The position numbers and the translations under genes were made by a program. A stretch of DNA of 64,000 nt from Nocardioides sp. S5 (lineage in GTDB: Bacteria > Actinomycetota > Actinomycetes > Propionibacteriales > Nocardioidaceae), in assembly GCF_017310035.1 (NCBI RefSeq), contig NZ_CP022296.1, forward strand, positions 1,860,001-1,924,000, read 5' to 3'. Below the pieces are notes generated by a model. The model was not told where the DNA came from, searched no databases, and was given only the letters and a program-made list of their open reading frames with translations. Numbering within the stretch: position 1 is the stretch's first letter; the number at the start of each line of letters is the position of its first letter. This document shows positions 23,425 to 32,357 of this stretch, piece after piece.

Positions 23425-24665
23425 ACGACCTGGACCAGCTGTTCCGCGAGGCGACCGACCACGTGCACGCGCCCGACCTCGTCGGTGGCGCGCTCGCGTC
23501 GGCCCACCGGCGCCGCGTCCGGCGTACGGCTGCCGGGGCGCTCGCCGCCGTCGTGCTGCTGGGCGGGGGCGTGGCGTGGGCGGTGCAGGACCCGACGCCG
23601 AGAGCCGGGGTGGTGGACACGCCGGTGCCGACGCCGAGCCCGACGGCCACGCCGTCCACTCCGTCCACGCTCGACGCGGATCCTGCGACGCAGCCGGTCT
23701 GGGACCCGTTCACCGTCGTGGACGCGCCGCGCCGTTCCAGCTCGTTGCCCGAGCAGGTCGCTCCTCCGGCCGCCGCGCCGAGCATCGCCGAGGCGCCGTT
23801 GCCGGACATCGTGCTGGCCTGGCCGGAGGAGGGCGCCGACCTGCGTGTGCTCGCGACCAACGGTGAGTGGCGCTCGGTGCCGGGCACCGCGAACGCGATC
23901 CAGGGGACCTTCCGCGACGTCGTCAGCCCGGCGATCAGCCCGGACGGCGACCGGGTGGCGATGGCGGTCGACGCGGGCGTCCTGGTGGTCGAGGCGACCA
24001 CCGGCGAGCAGAGCGTCGTGCCGTGGCCGCAGGAGCTGGCGGGTCCGGTCGACTCCCGCCCCGGACTGCGCTGGCTGCCGGGGGACCAGGGCTTCGTCGT
24101 CCTGCACTGGAAGCGCCCGTGGCTGGTGGGTCTCGACGGGACGGGGCAGCCGGCACCGTTCGGTGGGCCGTACGGCAGCGGCGTGATGGTGGACCCCGAC
24201 GACGGCACGATCCGCGAACGCACGCGAGCATACGGTCGGCTCCGGACGTGGAACTCCGCCGACGATGCGTCGTCGGTGTCGCTCGGCGGCTACGGAGAGC
24301 GCTACGTGACCCGTTTCGGGCTGGTGGCCTACACAGGCAACCCGGGACCGAACGGCGTGGAGCTGATGAGCGGTCCCGTCGTCGTCGATCCCGGCACTGG
24401 CGAGATCCTCGCGTACGCCCCGATCAAGGACCGCGACTCGGTCTACAGCGACAATGCCCACCTGACGGCGCTCGGCTTCGTCGACCCCGACACCGTGCTG
24501 CTGATGGTGACGCCGATGGACTTCCGCACGACGAGTCCCGAGGACGGCGTCACGCACCTGGTGTCGTGGAGCTTCCGCACCGGCGACTTCACGAGGCTGG
24601 GCAGCGGCGGGCCGGGAATGCGATGGATCGCGGTTGCTCCGGACCTGCTGGACGGGGTCTCGTGA
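23421..24665 (+). CDS. Membrane-anchored beta-propeller-like partner of the ECF sigma factor
   Basis: 414 residues. A short cytoplasmic N-terminus (~45 residues, NDLDQLFREATDHVHAPDLVGGALASAHRRRVRR) could bind sigma, then one TM helix (AAGALAAVVLLGGGVAWAV), a Pro/Thr linker and a ~300-residue extracytoplasmic domain with repeated strands (SPAISPDGDRVAMAVD, PGLRWLPGDQGFVVLH) like a WD40/TolB propeller. By position and topology it is a candidate anti-sigma factor; no zinc-binding HxxxCxxC motif is present, so this is inference. Confidence 0.8.
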   Translation: MNDLDQLFREATDHVHAPDLVGGALASAHRRRVRRTAAGALAAVVLLGGGVAWAVQDPTPRAGVVDTPVPTPSPTATPSTPSTLDADPATQPVWDPFTVVDAPRRSSSLPEQVAPPAAAPSIAEAPLPDIVLAWPEEGADLRVLATNGEWRSVPGTANAIQGTFRDVVSPAISPDGDRVAMAVDAGVLVVEATTGEQSVVPWPQELAGPVDSRPGLRWLPGDQGFVVLHWKRPWLVGLDGTGQPAPFGGPYGSGVMVDPDDGTIRERTRAYGRLRTWNSADDASSVSLGGYGERYVTRFGLVAYTGNPGPNGVELMSGPVVVDPGTGEILAYAPIKDRDSVYSDNAHLTALGFVDPDTVLLMVTPMDFRTTSPEDGVTHLVSWSFRTGDFTRLGSGGPGMRWIAVAPDLLDGVS

Positions 24666-24709
24666 CAGGACTTCGCCCTTCCTCGACCAGCGGTGCGGTG
24701 CCGGTTCCC

Positions 24710-24715
24710 TAGAGT
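24710..24715 (+). promoter_or_regulatory. -10 box (TAGAGT) of leaderless nadE
   Basis: Ends 6 nt before GTG 24722. Confidence 0.45.
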
Positions 24716-24721
24716 GAGCGC

Positions 24722-26764
24722 GTGGACTTCTACTCCGCCTACGCCCAGGGCTTCGCGCGCGTCGCGGCGGTCACGCTGCCGGTGCACCTCGCCGACCCCG
24801 CCGCCAACGCCGCGGCCGTCGTCGAGCAGGCGCGCGCGTGCCACGACGACCACGTCGCGGTCGCCGTCTTCCCCGAGCTGGGCCTGACCGGCTACAGCGT
24901 CGACGACCTGTTCCTCCAGGACACCCTGCTCGAGGGCGTCCAGGAAGCGGTCGCGGAGATCGTGGCGGCGAGCGCCGACCTGATGACGATGCTGGTGGTC
25001 GGGGCGCCGGTCGTGCAGGGCAACCGGGTCTACAACTGTGCGATCGTGGTCCATCGCGGCTCCGTCCTCGGGGTGGCGCCGAAGTCCTACCTGCCCAACT
25101 ACCGCGAGTTCTACGAGCGCCGGTGGTTCGCGCCCGGCGACGACCGCGAGCTGGAGTGGGTGACGGTCGCCGGCCAGGACGTGCGGTTCGGGCCCGACCT
25201 GATCTTCCGGTGCCTCGACGTCCCCGGCCTCGACCTGCACGTCGAGGTCTGCGAGGACATGTGGGTGCCGGTGCCGCCGAGTGCGGAGGCCGCGCTGGCC
25301 GGGGCGACGGTGCTCGCCAACCTCAGCGGTTCACCGATCACGGTCGCCCGCGCCGAGGACCGCCGGCTGCTGGTGCGCAGCGCGAGCGCGCGGTGCTCGG
25401 CGGCGTACGTCTTCGCCGCGGCCGGCCAGGGCGAGTCGACCACCGACCTGAGCTGGGACGGCCAGACGATGGTCTACGAGTGCGGGGACCTGCTCGGCGA
25501 GGGCGAGCGCTTCCCCGACGGCCCGCGCCGCACGGTCGTCGACGTCGACCTCGACCGGCTGCGCCAGGAGCGGCTGCGGCAGGGCTCCTTCGACGACAAC
25601 CGGCGCACCCACCGCGAGCGGACCGACCGGTTCCGCACGGTCGAGTGGGAGCTCGAGCCGCCGGCCGGCGACATCGGCCTGCTGCGCAAGGTCGACCGCT
25701 ACCCCTTCGTGCCGGACGACGCCGAGCGGCTCGCGCTCGACTGCTACGAGGCCTACAACATCCAGGTCTCCGGCCTCGAGCAGCGCCTCTCCGCGATCGG
25801 CACGCCCAAGGCCGTGATCGGCGTCAGCGGCGGGCTCGACTCCACGCACGCGCTGATCGTGGCGTGCAAGGCGATGGACCGGCTCGGCCGTCCGCGCAGC
25901 GACGTGCTCGCCTTCACCATGCCCGGCTTCGCGACCGGCGCGACCACCAAGGCGTACGCCACCCGCCTGTCCGAGGCGCTCGGCGTCACCTTCGAGGAGC
26001 TCGACATCCGCCCCGCGGCCGAGCAGATGCTCGAGGACCTGGGCCACCCCTACGCCCAGGGCGAGAAGGTCTACGACATCACCTTCGAGAACGTGCAGGC
26101 CGGGCTGCGCTACGACTACCTGTTCCGCCTCGCCAACCAGCGCGGCGGCATCGTCGTCGGCACCGGCGACCTGTCCGAGCTGGCGCTCGGCTGGTGCACG
26201 TACGGCGTCGGCGACCAGATGTCGCACTACACCGTCAACGCCGGCGTGCCGAAGACGCTCGTGCAGCACCTCATCCGCTGGGTGATCAGCCACGGCGAGT
26301 TCGAGGAGGCCGCCAACGACGTGCTCGCCGAGATCCTCCAGCAGGAGATCACCCCCGAGCTGATCCCGATCGAGGAGGGCAGGAAGCCGCAGGCCACCGA
26401 GGACTCGGTCGGGCCCTACAACCTCCAGGACTTCACGCTGGCGCACGTGGTGCGCCTGGGCTACCGCCCGCGCAAGATCGCCTTCCTCGCCTGGCACGCG
26501 TGGAAGGACATCGACGCCGGCGAGTGGCCGCCCGGGTTCCCCGACGACGCGCGGGTGGCGTACTCGCTCACCGACGTGCGGGCATGGCTCGAGGTCTTCG
26601 TCCGTCGGTTCTTCGCCAACCAGTTCAAGCGCTCGGCGCTGCCCAACGGACCCAAGGTCAGCGGGATCGGGACGATGAGCCCGCGCGGGGACTGGCGGAT
26701 GCCGAGCGACGCGAAGGGGACGGCCTGGCTGGCCGAGATCGAGCGGGACGTGCCTGCCTCCTGA
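24722..26764 (+). CDS. nadE: Glutamine-dependent NAD+ synthetase
   Basis: 680 residues, matching the long actinobacterial NadE. The N-terminal nitrilase-type glutaminase has its Glu-Lys-Cys triad in FPELGL (E52), [18 protein letters not shown] and VEVCEDMW. The C-terminal synthetase has the ATP-pyrophosphatase loop [12 protein letters not shown] and [16 protein letters not shown]. It amidates nicotinic acid adenine dinucleotide with ATP and glutamine-derived ammonia, channelled between the domains. GTG 24722 is fixed by the TAGAGT box. Confidence 0.96.
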   Translation: MDFYSAYAQGFARVAAVTLPVHLADPAANAAAVVEQARACHDDHVAVAVFPELGLTGYSVDDLFLQDTLLEGVQEAVAEIVAASADLMTMLVVGAPVVQGNRVYNCAIVVHRGSVLGVAPKSYLPNYREFYERRWFAPGDDRELEWVTVAGQDVRFGPDLIFRCLDVPGLDLHVEVCEDMWVPVPPSAEAALAGATVLANLSGSPITVARAEDRRLLVRSASARCSAAYVFAAAGQGESTTDLSWDGQTMVYECGDLLGEGERFPDGPRRTVVDVDLDRLRQERLRQGSFDDNRRTHRERTDRFRTVEWELEPPAGDIGLLRKVDRYPFVPDDAERLALDCYEAYNIQVSGLEQRLSAIGTPKAVIGVSGGLDSTHALIVACKAMDRLGRPRSDVLAFTMPGFATGATTKAYATRLSEALGVTFEELDIRPAAEQMLEDLGHPYAQGEKVYDITFENVQAGLRYDYLFRLANQRGGIVVGTGDLSELALGWCTYGVGDQMSHYTVNAGVPKTLVQHLIRWVISHGEFEEAANDVLAEILQQEITPELIPIEEGRKPQATEDSVGPYNLQDFTLAHVVRLGYRPRKIAFLAWHAWKDIDAGEWPPGFPDDARVAYSLTDVRAWLEVFVRRFFANQFKRSALPNGPKVSGIGTMSPRGDWRMPSDAKGTAWLAEIERDVPAS

Positions 26765-26807
26765 GGTCCGAGCGGGCTCACCACGGCCCCCCGACACCTT
26801 TGCCTGC

Positions 26808-26858
26808 CCTTAGCCATCGGCTGGAGCGGGGTTAGGCCCGCTGCCGCGAACCTTCTGG
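26808..26858. promoter_or_regulatory. Putative response-regulator site and shared leader motif
   Basis: CCTTAGCC (26808) and GGTTAGG (26830) carry TTAG cores 22 bp (two 11-bp units) apart. CCTTA repeats with 11-bp period also lie upstream of the gene at 29819, on the other side of the two-component operon. GAACCTTCTGGT (26848-26859) matches CAACCTTCTCGT at 1241-1252, at a nearly equal distance from the start. Confidence 0.4.
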
Positions 26859-26897
26859 TCATGGCGCCACACCGGCGCTGGACGACGAGGAGGAACC

Positions 26898-27284
26898 GTG
26901 AACAAGAAGGCAGTCATCGGCAGCGGCATCGCCGCGGCAGTGGTCGTGGGCGGGCTCGGAGCCTGGTGGGCGGTCGAGGCGTCGGTCGAGGCCCAGACCA
27001 GCGAGCGCGGCACCTGCGGTGGCGCCACCTGGGAGCTCAGCGCCGAGGCCGAGGACGGCGGCACCGAGGTCAGCGCCGAGCTGCAGTCGTCGGGTCCCGC
27101 CGAGGCCTGGCAGGTCGAGCTCATGCGCGGTGACACCTCGCTCCTCACCGGCGAGCGCACGACCGACGAGGACGGCGAGATCGACGTCGACGCCTTCAGC
27201 GACGGCAACCCCGGCGACGCGACGTACGCCGTGACGTTCACGCCCGCCGACGGCGAGCCCTGCACCGCCACCCTCGGTTTCTGA
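26898..27284 (+). CDS. Small membrane-anchored or exported protein with RGTCxGATxEL domain
   Basis: 128 residues from GTG 26898 (GAGGAGGAA upstream). An N-terminal hydrophobic segment (AVIGSGIAAAVVVGGLGAWWAV) is followed by a ~90-residue beta-rich domain with two cysteines, in RGTCGGATWELSAE and GEPCTATLGF, likely one disulfide. The next gene encodes a paralogue. The position between nadE and the convergent histidine kinase suggests a cell-surface partner or target of that system. Function unknown. Confidence 0.75.
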   Translation: MNKKAVIGSGIAAAVVVGGLGAWWAVEASVEAQTSERGTCGGATWELSAEAEDGGTEVSAELQSSGPAEAWQVELMRGDTSLLTGERTTDEDGEIDVDAFSDGNPGDATYAVTFTPADGEPCTATLGF

Positions 27285-27317
27285 TCCACATCCACCCACA
27301 CCACCTGGAGACAACCC

Positions 27318-27692
27318 ATGAAGAAGGCGCTCATCGCCACCGCCGCCCTGCTCGCCACCGCGGGCACCACCGCGCTGGTCGCTGCCCCGGCCCACGCCGA
27401 CGTCGAGCGGCGCGGGACCTGCGCCGGAGCGACGTACGAGCTCAACGTCGACCGTGAGCGCGGCGGCTTCGAGGTCGACGCCGACATCGACGACGCCCGC
27501 GTGGGCAGCGAGTGGCGCGTGACGATCCGCCACGACGGCAAGGTCGCCACCTCGCGGGTCCTGCGCGCCGACAACGAGGGCGAGCTCGACCTCGACACCT
27601 TCCAGCGCAACACCGCGGGCAAGGACGTCTTCAAGCTGACGGTGACCCCGGCCGGTGGCGCGTCCTGCTCCACGAAGGTCACCCTGCGCTGA
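27318..27692 (+). CDS. Secreted paralogue of the preceding protein (RGTCxGATxEL)
   Basis: 124 residues with a Sec signal peptide cleaved after APAHA, then RRGTCAGATYELNVDRE and a final GGASCSTKVTLR. Cysteine positions and strand pattern match the upstream protein, so the two arose by duplication; here the protein is released rather than anchored. GGAGACAACC lies before ATG 27318. The gene converges on the kinase gene 29 nt away. Function unknown. Confidence 0.78.
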   Translation: MKKALIATAALLATAGTTALVAAPAHADVERRGTCAGATYELNVDRERGGFEVDADIDDARVGSEWRVTIRHDGKVATSRVLRADNEGELDLDTFQRNTAGKDVFKLTVTPAGGASCSTKVTLR

Positions 27693-27721
27693 GCAATCCC
27701 CTCGACCGGCGAGAGCCCGGG

Positions 27722-29023
27722 TCAGGCCGTCCGCAACGTGACGGCGACCCGGGCTCCTCCCATGTCCGAGGTGCCCGTGACCAGTGCGCCGCCGGCGTCC
27801 TCCGCGGTGCGTGCGGCGATCGACAGCCCGAGACCGGTCGAGCCGGCGCCGCTGGCACCGCGACCGGTGGCGTCGAGCCCGGCTGGGAGGCCCGGGCCGG
27901 CGTCCTCGACCACGAGGTCGACGCGGTCGGTCGACGCGGAGAGCGTGATGCGTACGGCGTCGGCGTCGGCGGTGTGGGAGAAGACGTTGTCCAGCAGGAC
28001 GTCGACGAGCGCCTCGAGGTCGGCGCGGCTGGCCCGCAGGAGCGGCCCGGTCCCGGCGAGGTCGACCTCCCACGGACGACCGAGGTCCTCGGCCAGCGGC
28101 GCCCAGTGGCGTACGCGCTCGGCGATCACCGCGACGGCGTCGGTGCGGGGGTCGAGGCCCTCGCGCTCGGAGCGCCGCGCCTCGCGCACGATCTCGTCGA
28201 CCGTGGCCTCGAGGGAGTCGAGGTCGCCGGCCAGCCGGTCGCGCAGCTCGGGGTCGGCGACCGTCTCCACCCGCAGCCGCAGCGCGGTGACCGGCGTGCG
28301 GAGGCGGTGGGAGAGGTCGGCGACGTTCTCGCGCTCGCGTGCCAGGAGCAGCTGGATGCGGCCGACCAGGCGGTCCACCGCACCGGCCAGCTCCTGGACC
28401 TCGGGCGGCCCCTCGGCGACGGCCGTCGGCACGGTCGCGCCCGGCTGCCCCAGCGTCTGGGTGTGCTCGGCGAGGCGCCGGATCGGCTGCACGAAGGAGC
28501 GCCCGAGCCGGTCCACCACGACGAGCGAGCCGGCCAGCAGCGCGAGCGCCAGCCCGGCGAGCAGGCCCCACGCGACCCCGACGACCGAGTCGAGGCCCGG
28601 CTCGTCGACCACGACCCGGATCACGGGGGTCTGTGACGGCAGGGCGGAGTTGCCGCCCCGCGAGACCGGGACGAGGATCTGCGAGCCGCCGGCGACGTCG
28701 TCCACCCGCGCCCGACCGGTGTTGCGCGCATCGAGGACCAGCGCGTCCTCGCCGGGGTCGGGACCGACGCCCTGCCCGTCGGGGTAGAGCACGGTGACCT
28801 GGGTGTGCTGCTCGTCGTCGTTGAGCTGGTCGAGGTAGACCGCCACCGAACCCTTGTCGTCGTAGCGCGACACCACGGTCTCCACGACCTGCACCTCGAG
28901 CGCGGCCCGTGCGAGCCGGTCCTCCAGCGCATAGCTGCGCACCAGGATCGCCATCGGCACGAGCATGGCCAGCAGCACCATCGAGATCGCCGCCGCGGCG
29001 GTGAGCAGGAGGCTGCGCCGCAC
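27722..29023 (-). CDS. Membrane sensor histidine kinase (second two-component system)
   Basis: 433 residues: TM1 ~7-28, a short extracytoplasmic domain (~115 residues), TM2 ~148-170, HAMP, HisKA with His ~239 (DLSHRLRTPVTAL) and HATPase_c (DNVFSHTADAD, DAGPGLP, GAGSTGLGLSIAARTA). The HisKA motif is SHRLRTP, typical of a subgroup of actinobacterial kinases. GTG 29023 is one base after the regulator stop (TGAGGTG), so translation is coupled. The operon order is regulator then kinase, the reverse of the system at 2605-5105. Confidence 0.92.
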   Translation of the reverse strand: MRRSLLLTAAAAISMVLLAMLVPMAILVRSYALEDRLARAALEVQVVETVVSRYDDKGSVAVYLDQLNDDEQHTQVTVLYPDGQGVGPDPGEDALVLDARNTGRARVDDVAGGSQILVPVSRGGNSALPSQTPVIRVVVDEPGLDSVVGVAWGLLAGLALALLAGSLVVVDRLGRSFVQPIRRLAEHTQTLGQPGATVPTAVAEGPPEVQELAGAVDRLVGRIQLLLARERENVADLSHRLRTPVTALRLRVETVADPELRDRLAGDLDSLEATVDEIVREARRSEREGLDPRTDAVAVIAERVRHWAPLAEDLGRPWEVDLAGTGPLLRASRADLEALVDVLLDNVFSHTADADAVRITLSASTDRVDLVVEDAGPGLPAGLDATGRGASGAGSTGLGLSIAARTAEDAGGALVTGTSDMGGARVAVTLRTA

Positions 29024-29024
29024 C

Positions 29025-29717
29025 TCAGGCGCCTTCGCCGGGCGCGGTGAGGCGTACGCCGACGCCGCGCACGGTGGTCAGGTAGCGCGGCTCGGCCGCG
29101 GTCTCCCCGAGCTTGCGGCGCAGCCACGACAGGTGCACGTCGACGGTCTTGTCCGACCCACCCCAGGGCTGGCGCCAGACCTCGACCAGCAGGTCGCGCT
29201 TGGTGACCACCTCGCCGGGACGCTCGGCGAGGTGTGCGAGCAGGTCGAACTCACGCGGGGTCAGCTCGACCTCGGTGCCGTCGAGGTGGACGCGGCGCCC
29301 GGCCAGGTCGAGCACCAGCCCGCCCACGGTGAGGGTCGAGGGGCGCTGCCGCCCCGACTGCACGCGGCGCAGCACCGCGCGCACGCGGGCGTCGAGCTGG
29401 GCGCTGGTGAAGGGCTTCACGACGTAGTCGTCCGCGCCTGAGTCGAGCGCGCCGACCAGTGACGGGTCGTCGGCACGGGCGCTGGCGATGATGACCGGCA
29501 CCGCGCTGACCGCGCGCAGCATCGACAGGACCTGGGTGCCGTCGACGTCCGGCAGGCCGAGGTCGAGCACGACGAGGTCGGGGGAGGAGTCGACCGCGAG
29601 CTGGAGACCGGCCATGCCGGTGGGCGCCGAGGTCACGGTGTGGCCGCACTCGCGCAGGCCGCGCACCAGCAACGGCCGGATCCGGTCGTCGTCCTCGATG
29701 ATCAGCACCTCGGCCAC
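29025..29717 (-). CDS. OmpR-family response regulator (second two-component system)
   Basis: 230 residues from GTG 29717: a receiver (IIEDDDRIRP, phospho-acceptor in LVVLDLGLPDVDG, Lys in YVVKPFT) and a winged helix ending LTTVRGVGVRL. It lies upstream of its kinase by one base. Divergent from the small membrane protein at 29819; CCTTA direct repeats between them (29756-29777) are candidate binding sites. Confidence 0.93.
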   Translation of the reverse strand: MAEVLIIEDDDRIRPLLVRGLRECGHTVTSAPTGMAGLQLAVDSSPDLVVLDLGLPDVDGTQVLSMLRAVSAVPVIIASARADDPSLVGALDSGADDYVVKPFTSAQLDARVRAVLRRVQSGRQRPSTLTVGGLVLDLAGRRVHLDGTEVELTPREFDLLAHLAERPGEVVTKRDLLVEVWRQPWGGSDKTVDVHLSWLRRKLGETAAEPRYLTTVRGVGVRLTAPGEGA

Positions 29718-29755
29718 GCGGTGACCGTACCGCCCGTTCCGGCGCCTGCCGCCGT

Positions 29756-29812
29756 CCTTATCCCCGCCTTAACCCTCACCTCACCTCGCGCTGACGTCGC
29801 GCAGTGCACGAT
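29756..29812. promoter_or_regulatory. 11-bp direct repeats and -10 box in the divergent promoter region
   Basis: CCTTATCCCCG (29756-29766) and CCTTAACCCTC (29767-29777) are adjacent 11-bp units, as expected for an OmpR-family regulator. A CACGAT box at 29807-29812 ends 6 nt before GTG 29819. Confidence 0.5.
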
Positions 29813-29818
29813 GGGGGA

Positions 29819-30247
29819 GTGAGACGTCGGTTCCTGCTCGTCGGCCTGTGGGTCGCCACGACGGCCGTGGCCGTCGTGGTCGGCGTGCTGGCCGTGTCCA
29901 CGGTCGGCGCGACCATCCGCGACCGCGGTCCGGTCGGAGACGAGGTGGTGCAGGACCTGTCCGCGCCCACCGCCGTCCCGTCACCGCAGGGGCCCGCGAT
30001 CGGCGACGAGGTCTCGGGCGAGTGGGGCACCTTCGCGGTGGAGTGCCGCGACACCTACGCGTACGGCGTCGCCGCCCGCCCCGACAGCGAGGCCGGGTGG
30101 CGCGTGGTGAGCTGGGAGAAGGGCCCCGACGACGACGTCGACGCGATCTTCAGCGACGGTCGCAACTCCGTCGACCTCGAGGTCTTCTGCAACCGCGGGC
30201 GACCCGCGCTCGCCGAGATCGAGCGCAACACCCTGGGCGACGACTGA
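29819..30247 (+). CDS. Small membrane-anchored protein, unknown function
   Basis: 142 residues from GTG 29819, chosen because CACGAT lies 6 nt upstream (leaderless); GTG 29804 is the alternative. One N-terminal TM helix (FLLVGLWVATTAVAVVVGVLAV) then an extracytoplasmic part with two cysteines (VECRDT, EVFCNRG). It is divergent from the response regulator and probably part of its regulon. No domain recognised. Confidence 0.72.
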   Translation: MRRRFLLVGLWVATTAVAVVVGVLAVSTVGATIRDRGPVGDEVVQDLSAPTAVPSPQGPAIGDEVSGEWGTFAVECRDTYAYGVAARPDSEAGWRVVSWEKGPDDDVDAIFSDGRNSVDLEVFCNRGRPALAEIERNTLGDD

Positions 30248-30315
30248 CCGCAGGTGCAACCTTCCCCGCGGACCAGGCGTCCTCACTGCGACCGACCATC
30301 CACGGGGAGACCGAC

Positions 30316-30936
30316 ATGTCCGCCAGCACCAGCACGACCATGAGCCGTACGACCCTCGCCGCCGCCGTCGCGGGGTTCGCCGCGCTCGGCGCCCTCGCGG
30401 TCCCGGCAGCGTCGTCGGGCGCGGAGGTCGCCGCAGCCGACGCCCGCACCCGGCTGACCTTCACCGTCGACGACTGCGAGGGCTGCGAGGTCCGGCTCGT
30501 CAACGCCCGCGGCACCCTCGACGCCGACGTCGTCCACGTCTGGCAGTCGCGCACCCGCACCGTCGAGGACGGGCGCGTCACCTTCCGCGTCGCGACCAAG
30601 CGCACCTGGGGCCTCTCCGTCACCGTCCGGGCGCCGTGGGAGGGCCACACGGGCTACGCCACCACCGTCGCGTGGCGCTACGCAGGCAAGCAGGTCGGTG
30701 ACACCGTCACCCTCGCCGAGGCGGTCACGAAGCGGAAGGCGTCCGCCTGCTGGGAGGGCGTACGCCGCCGGGCGGTGACCGTGCCCCTCGTGGTCGAGGA
30801 GGTCGAGGTGGACGGCGTGCACGAGCGGGTGCCGGGCAGCATCGCGTTCGTGCCGGTGACCGAGGGGTGGCTCCCGCCGATGCGCGAGGTGTGGGACGGC
30901 GTGCTCGGGTCGCAGGACGTGAACATCTGTCGCTGA
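30316..30936 (+). CDS. Secreted protein with four cysteines, unknown function
   Basis: 206 residues from ATG 30316 (GGGGAGA upstream). The signal peptide has a long Ser/Thr-rich n-region then TLAAAVAGFAALGALAVPAASSG. The mature part is beta-rich with cysteines in DDCEGCEVRL, SACWEG and the final VNICR. CAACCTTC at 30258 in its leader resembles motifs upstream of the exported proteins at 1289 and 26898. Function unknown. Confidence 0.75.
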   Translation: MSASTSTTMSRTTLAAAVAGFAALGALAVPAASSGAEVAAADARTRLTFTVDDCEGCEVRLVNARGTLDADVVHVWQSRTRTVEDGRVTFRVATKRTWGLSVTVRAPWEGHTGYATTVAWRYAGKQVGDTVTLAEAVTKRKASACWEGVRRRAVTVPLVVEEVEVDGVHERVPGSIAFVPVTEGWLPPMREVWDGVLGSQDVNICR

Positions 30937-31001
30937 GCCGCACGCGGCGCCTGACCTGACCGCTCCGCGACCTCCTCCGGCCGGTGGGGCGTACGTCCCC
31001 C

Positions 31002-31007
31002 TAGGCT
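31002..31007 (+). promoter_or_regulatory. -10 box (TAGGCT) of leaderless glnA2
   Basis: Ends 6 nt before ATG 31014. Confidence 0.45.
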
Positions 31008-31013
31008 GGCGCC

Positions 31014-32357
31014 ATGGGCAAGCAAGAGGACTTCGTACTCCGGGCGCTCGAGGAGCGCGACGTCCGCTTCGTGCGGCTGTGGTTCACCGACGTGCTCGGC
31101 TACCTCAAGAGCGTGAGCGTCGCGCCGGCCGAGCTCGAGAACGCCTTCGAGGAGGGCATCGGCTTCGACGGCTCGGCGATCGAGGGCTTCGCCCGCGTCT
31201 ACGAGGCCGACATGCTCGCGCACCCGGACGCCTCGACCTTCCAGATCCTGCCGTGGCGCGGCGGGATGGAGGGTCCGCAGACCGCCCGCATGTTCTGCGA
31301 CATCCGGATGCCCGACGGCAGCCCGTCCTACGCCGACCCGCGCCACGTGCTCAAGCGGACGCTGAGCGCGGCGGCCGACAAGGGCTTCACCTTCTACACC
31401 CACCCCGAGATCGAGTTCTACCTCTTCAAGGACATGCCGGGGAAGGGCGACGAGCCCGAGCCGGTGGACCGCAGCGGCTTCTTCGACCACACCGCCCAGT
31501 CCCGCGGCGCGGACTTCCGTCGCGAGGCGATCACCATGCTCGAGGCGATGGGCATCTCGGTGGAGTTCAGCCACCACGAGGGTGGCCCGGGCCAGCAGGA
31601 GATCGACCTGCGCTACGCCGACGCGCTCACCACCGCCGACAACATCATGACCTTCCGTACCGTGGTCCGTGAGGTCGCGCTCGGCCAGGACATCTGGGCC
31701 TCCTTCATGCCCAAGCCGTTCACCACGCACCCCGGGTCGGGCATGCACACTCACGTGTCGCTCTTCGAGGGCGACCGCAACGCGTTCTTCGAGGCCGGCG
31801 CCGAGTACCAGCTCTCCCGGACCGGGCGGCAGTTCATCGCCGGCATCCTGCGCCACGCCAGCGAGATCAGCGTGGTGACCAACCAGTGGGTCAACTCCTA
31901 CAAGCGCCTGCTCGGCGGGGGCGAGGCGCCCTCGTCGATCTGCTGGGGCCACAACAACCGTTCCGCGATGATCCGCGTGCCGATGTACAAGCCCAACAAG
32001 GGCCAGTCCACCCGCATCGAGCTGCGCACCGTCGACCCGGCCTGCAACCCCTACCTCGCCTTCGCGGTCGTGCTGGCCGCCGGAATGAAGGGCATCGAGG
32101 AGGGCTACGAGCTCCCGCGCGAGGCCGAGGACGACGTCTGGAGCCTCACCGAGCGCGAGCGCAAGGCACTCGGGATCGCCCCGCTGCCCAAGAGCCTGTC
32201 GGAGGCGATCGACGTGGCCGAGACCTCCGAGCTCCTCGCCGAGACCCTCGGCGAGCACGTCTTCGACTTCTTCCTGCGCAACAAGCGCGCCGAGTGGGAG
32301 GAGTACCGCACCCAGGTCTCCGCCTTCGAGCGCGACCGGATGCTGCCGGTCCTGTGA
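31014..32357 (+). CDS. glnA2: Glutamine synthetase type I, GlnA2-like
   Basis: 447 residues, the length of mycobacterial GlnA2 (446). The beta-Grasp N-terminus carries FDGSAIEGFARVYEADM; the catalytic domain shows EIEFYLF, EFSHHEGGPGQQEIDLRY, KPF..HPGSGMHTH, NRSAMIRVP and ELRTVDPACNPYLAFA. It makes glutamine from glutamate, ammonia and ATP. The region around YELPREAEDDVW differs from the NLYxLP adenylylation loop of GlnA1. First gene of an operon with the amidotransferase and glnE, each overlapping by 4 nt. Confidence 0.94.
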   Translation: MGKQEDFVLRALEERDVRFVRLWFTDVLGYLKSVSVAPAELENAFEEGIGFDGSAIEGFARVYEADMLAHPDASTFQILPWRGGMEGPQTARMFCDIRMPDGSPSYADPRHVLKRTLSAAADKGFTFYTHPEIEFYLFKDMPGKGDEPEPVDRSGFFDHTAQSRGADFRREAITMLEAMGISVEFSHHEGGPGQQEIDLRYADALTTADNIMTFRTVVREVALGQDIWASFMPKPFTTHPGSGMHTHVSLFEGDRNAFFEAGAEYQLSRTGRQFIAGILRHASEISVVTNQWVNSYKRLLGGGEAPSSICWGHNNRSAMIRVPMYKPNKGQSTRIELRTVDPACNPYLAFAVVLAAGMKGIEEGYELPREAEDDVWSLTERERKALGIAPLPKSLSEAIDVAETSELLAETLGEHVFDFFLRNKRAEWEEYRTQVSAFERDRMLPVL

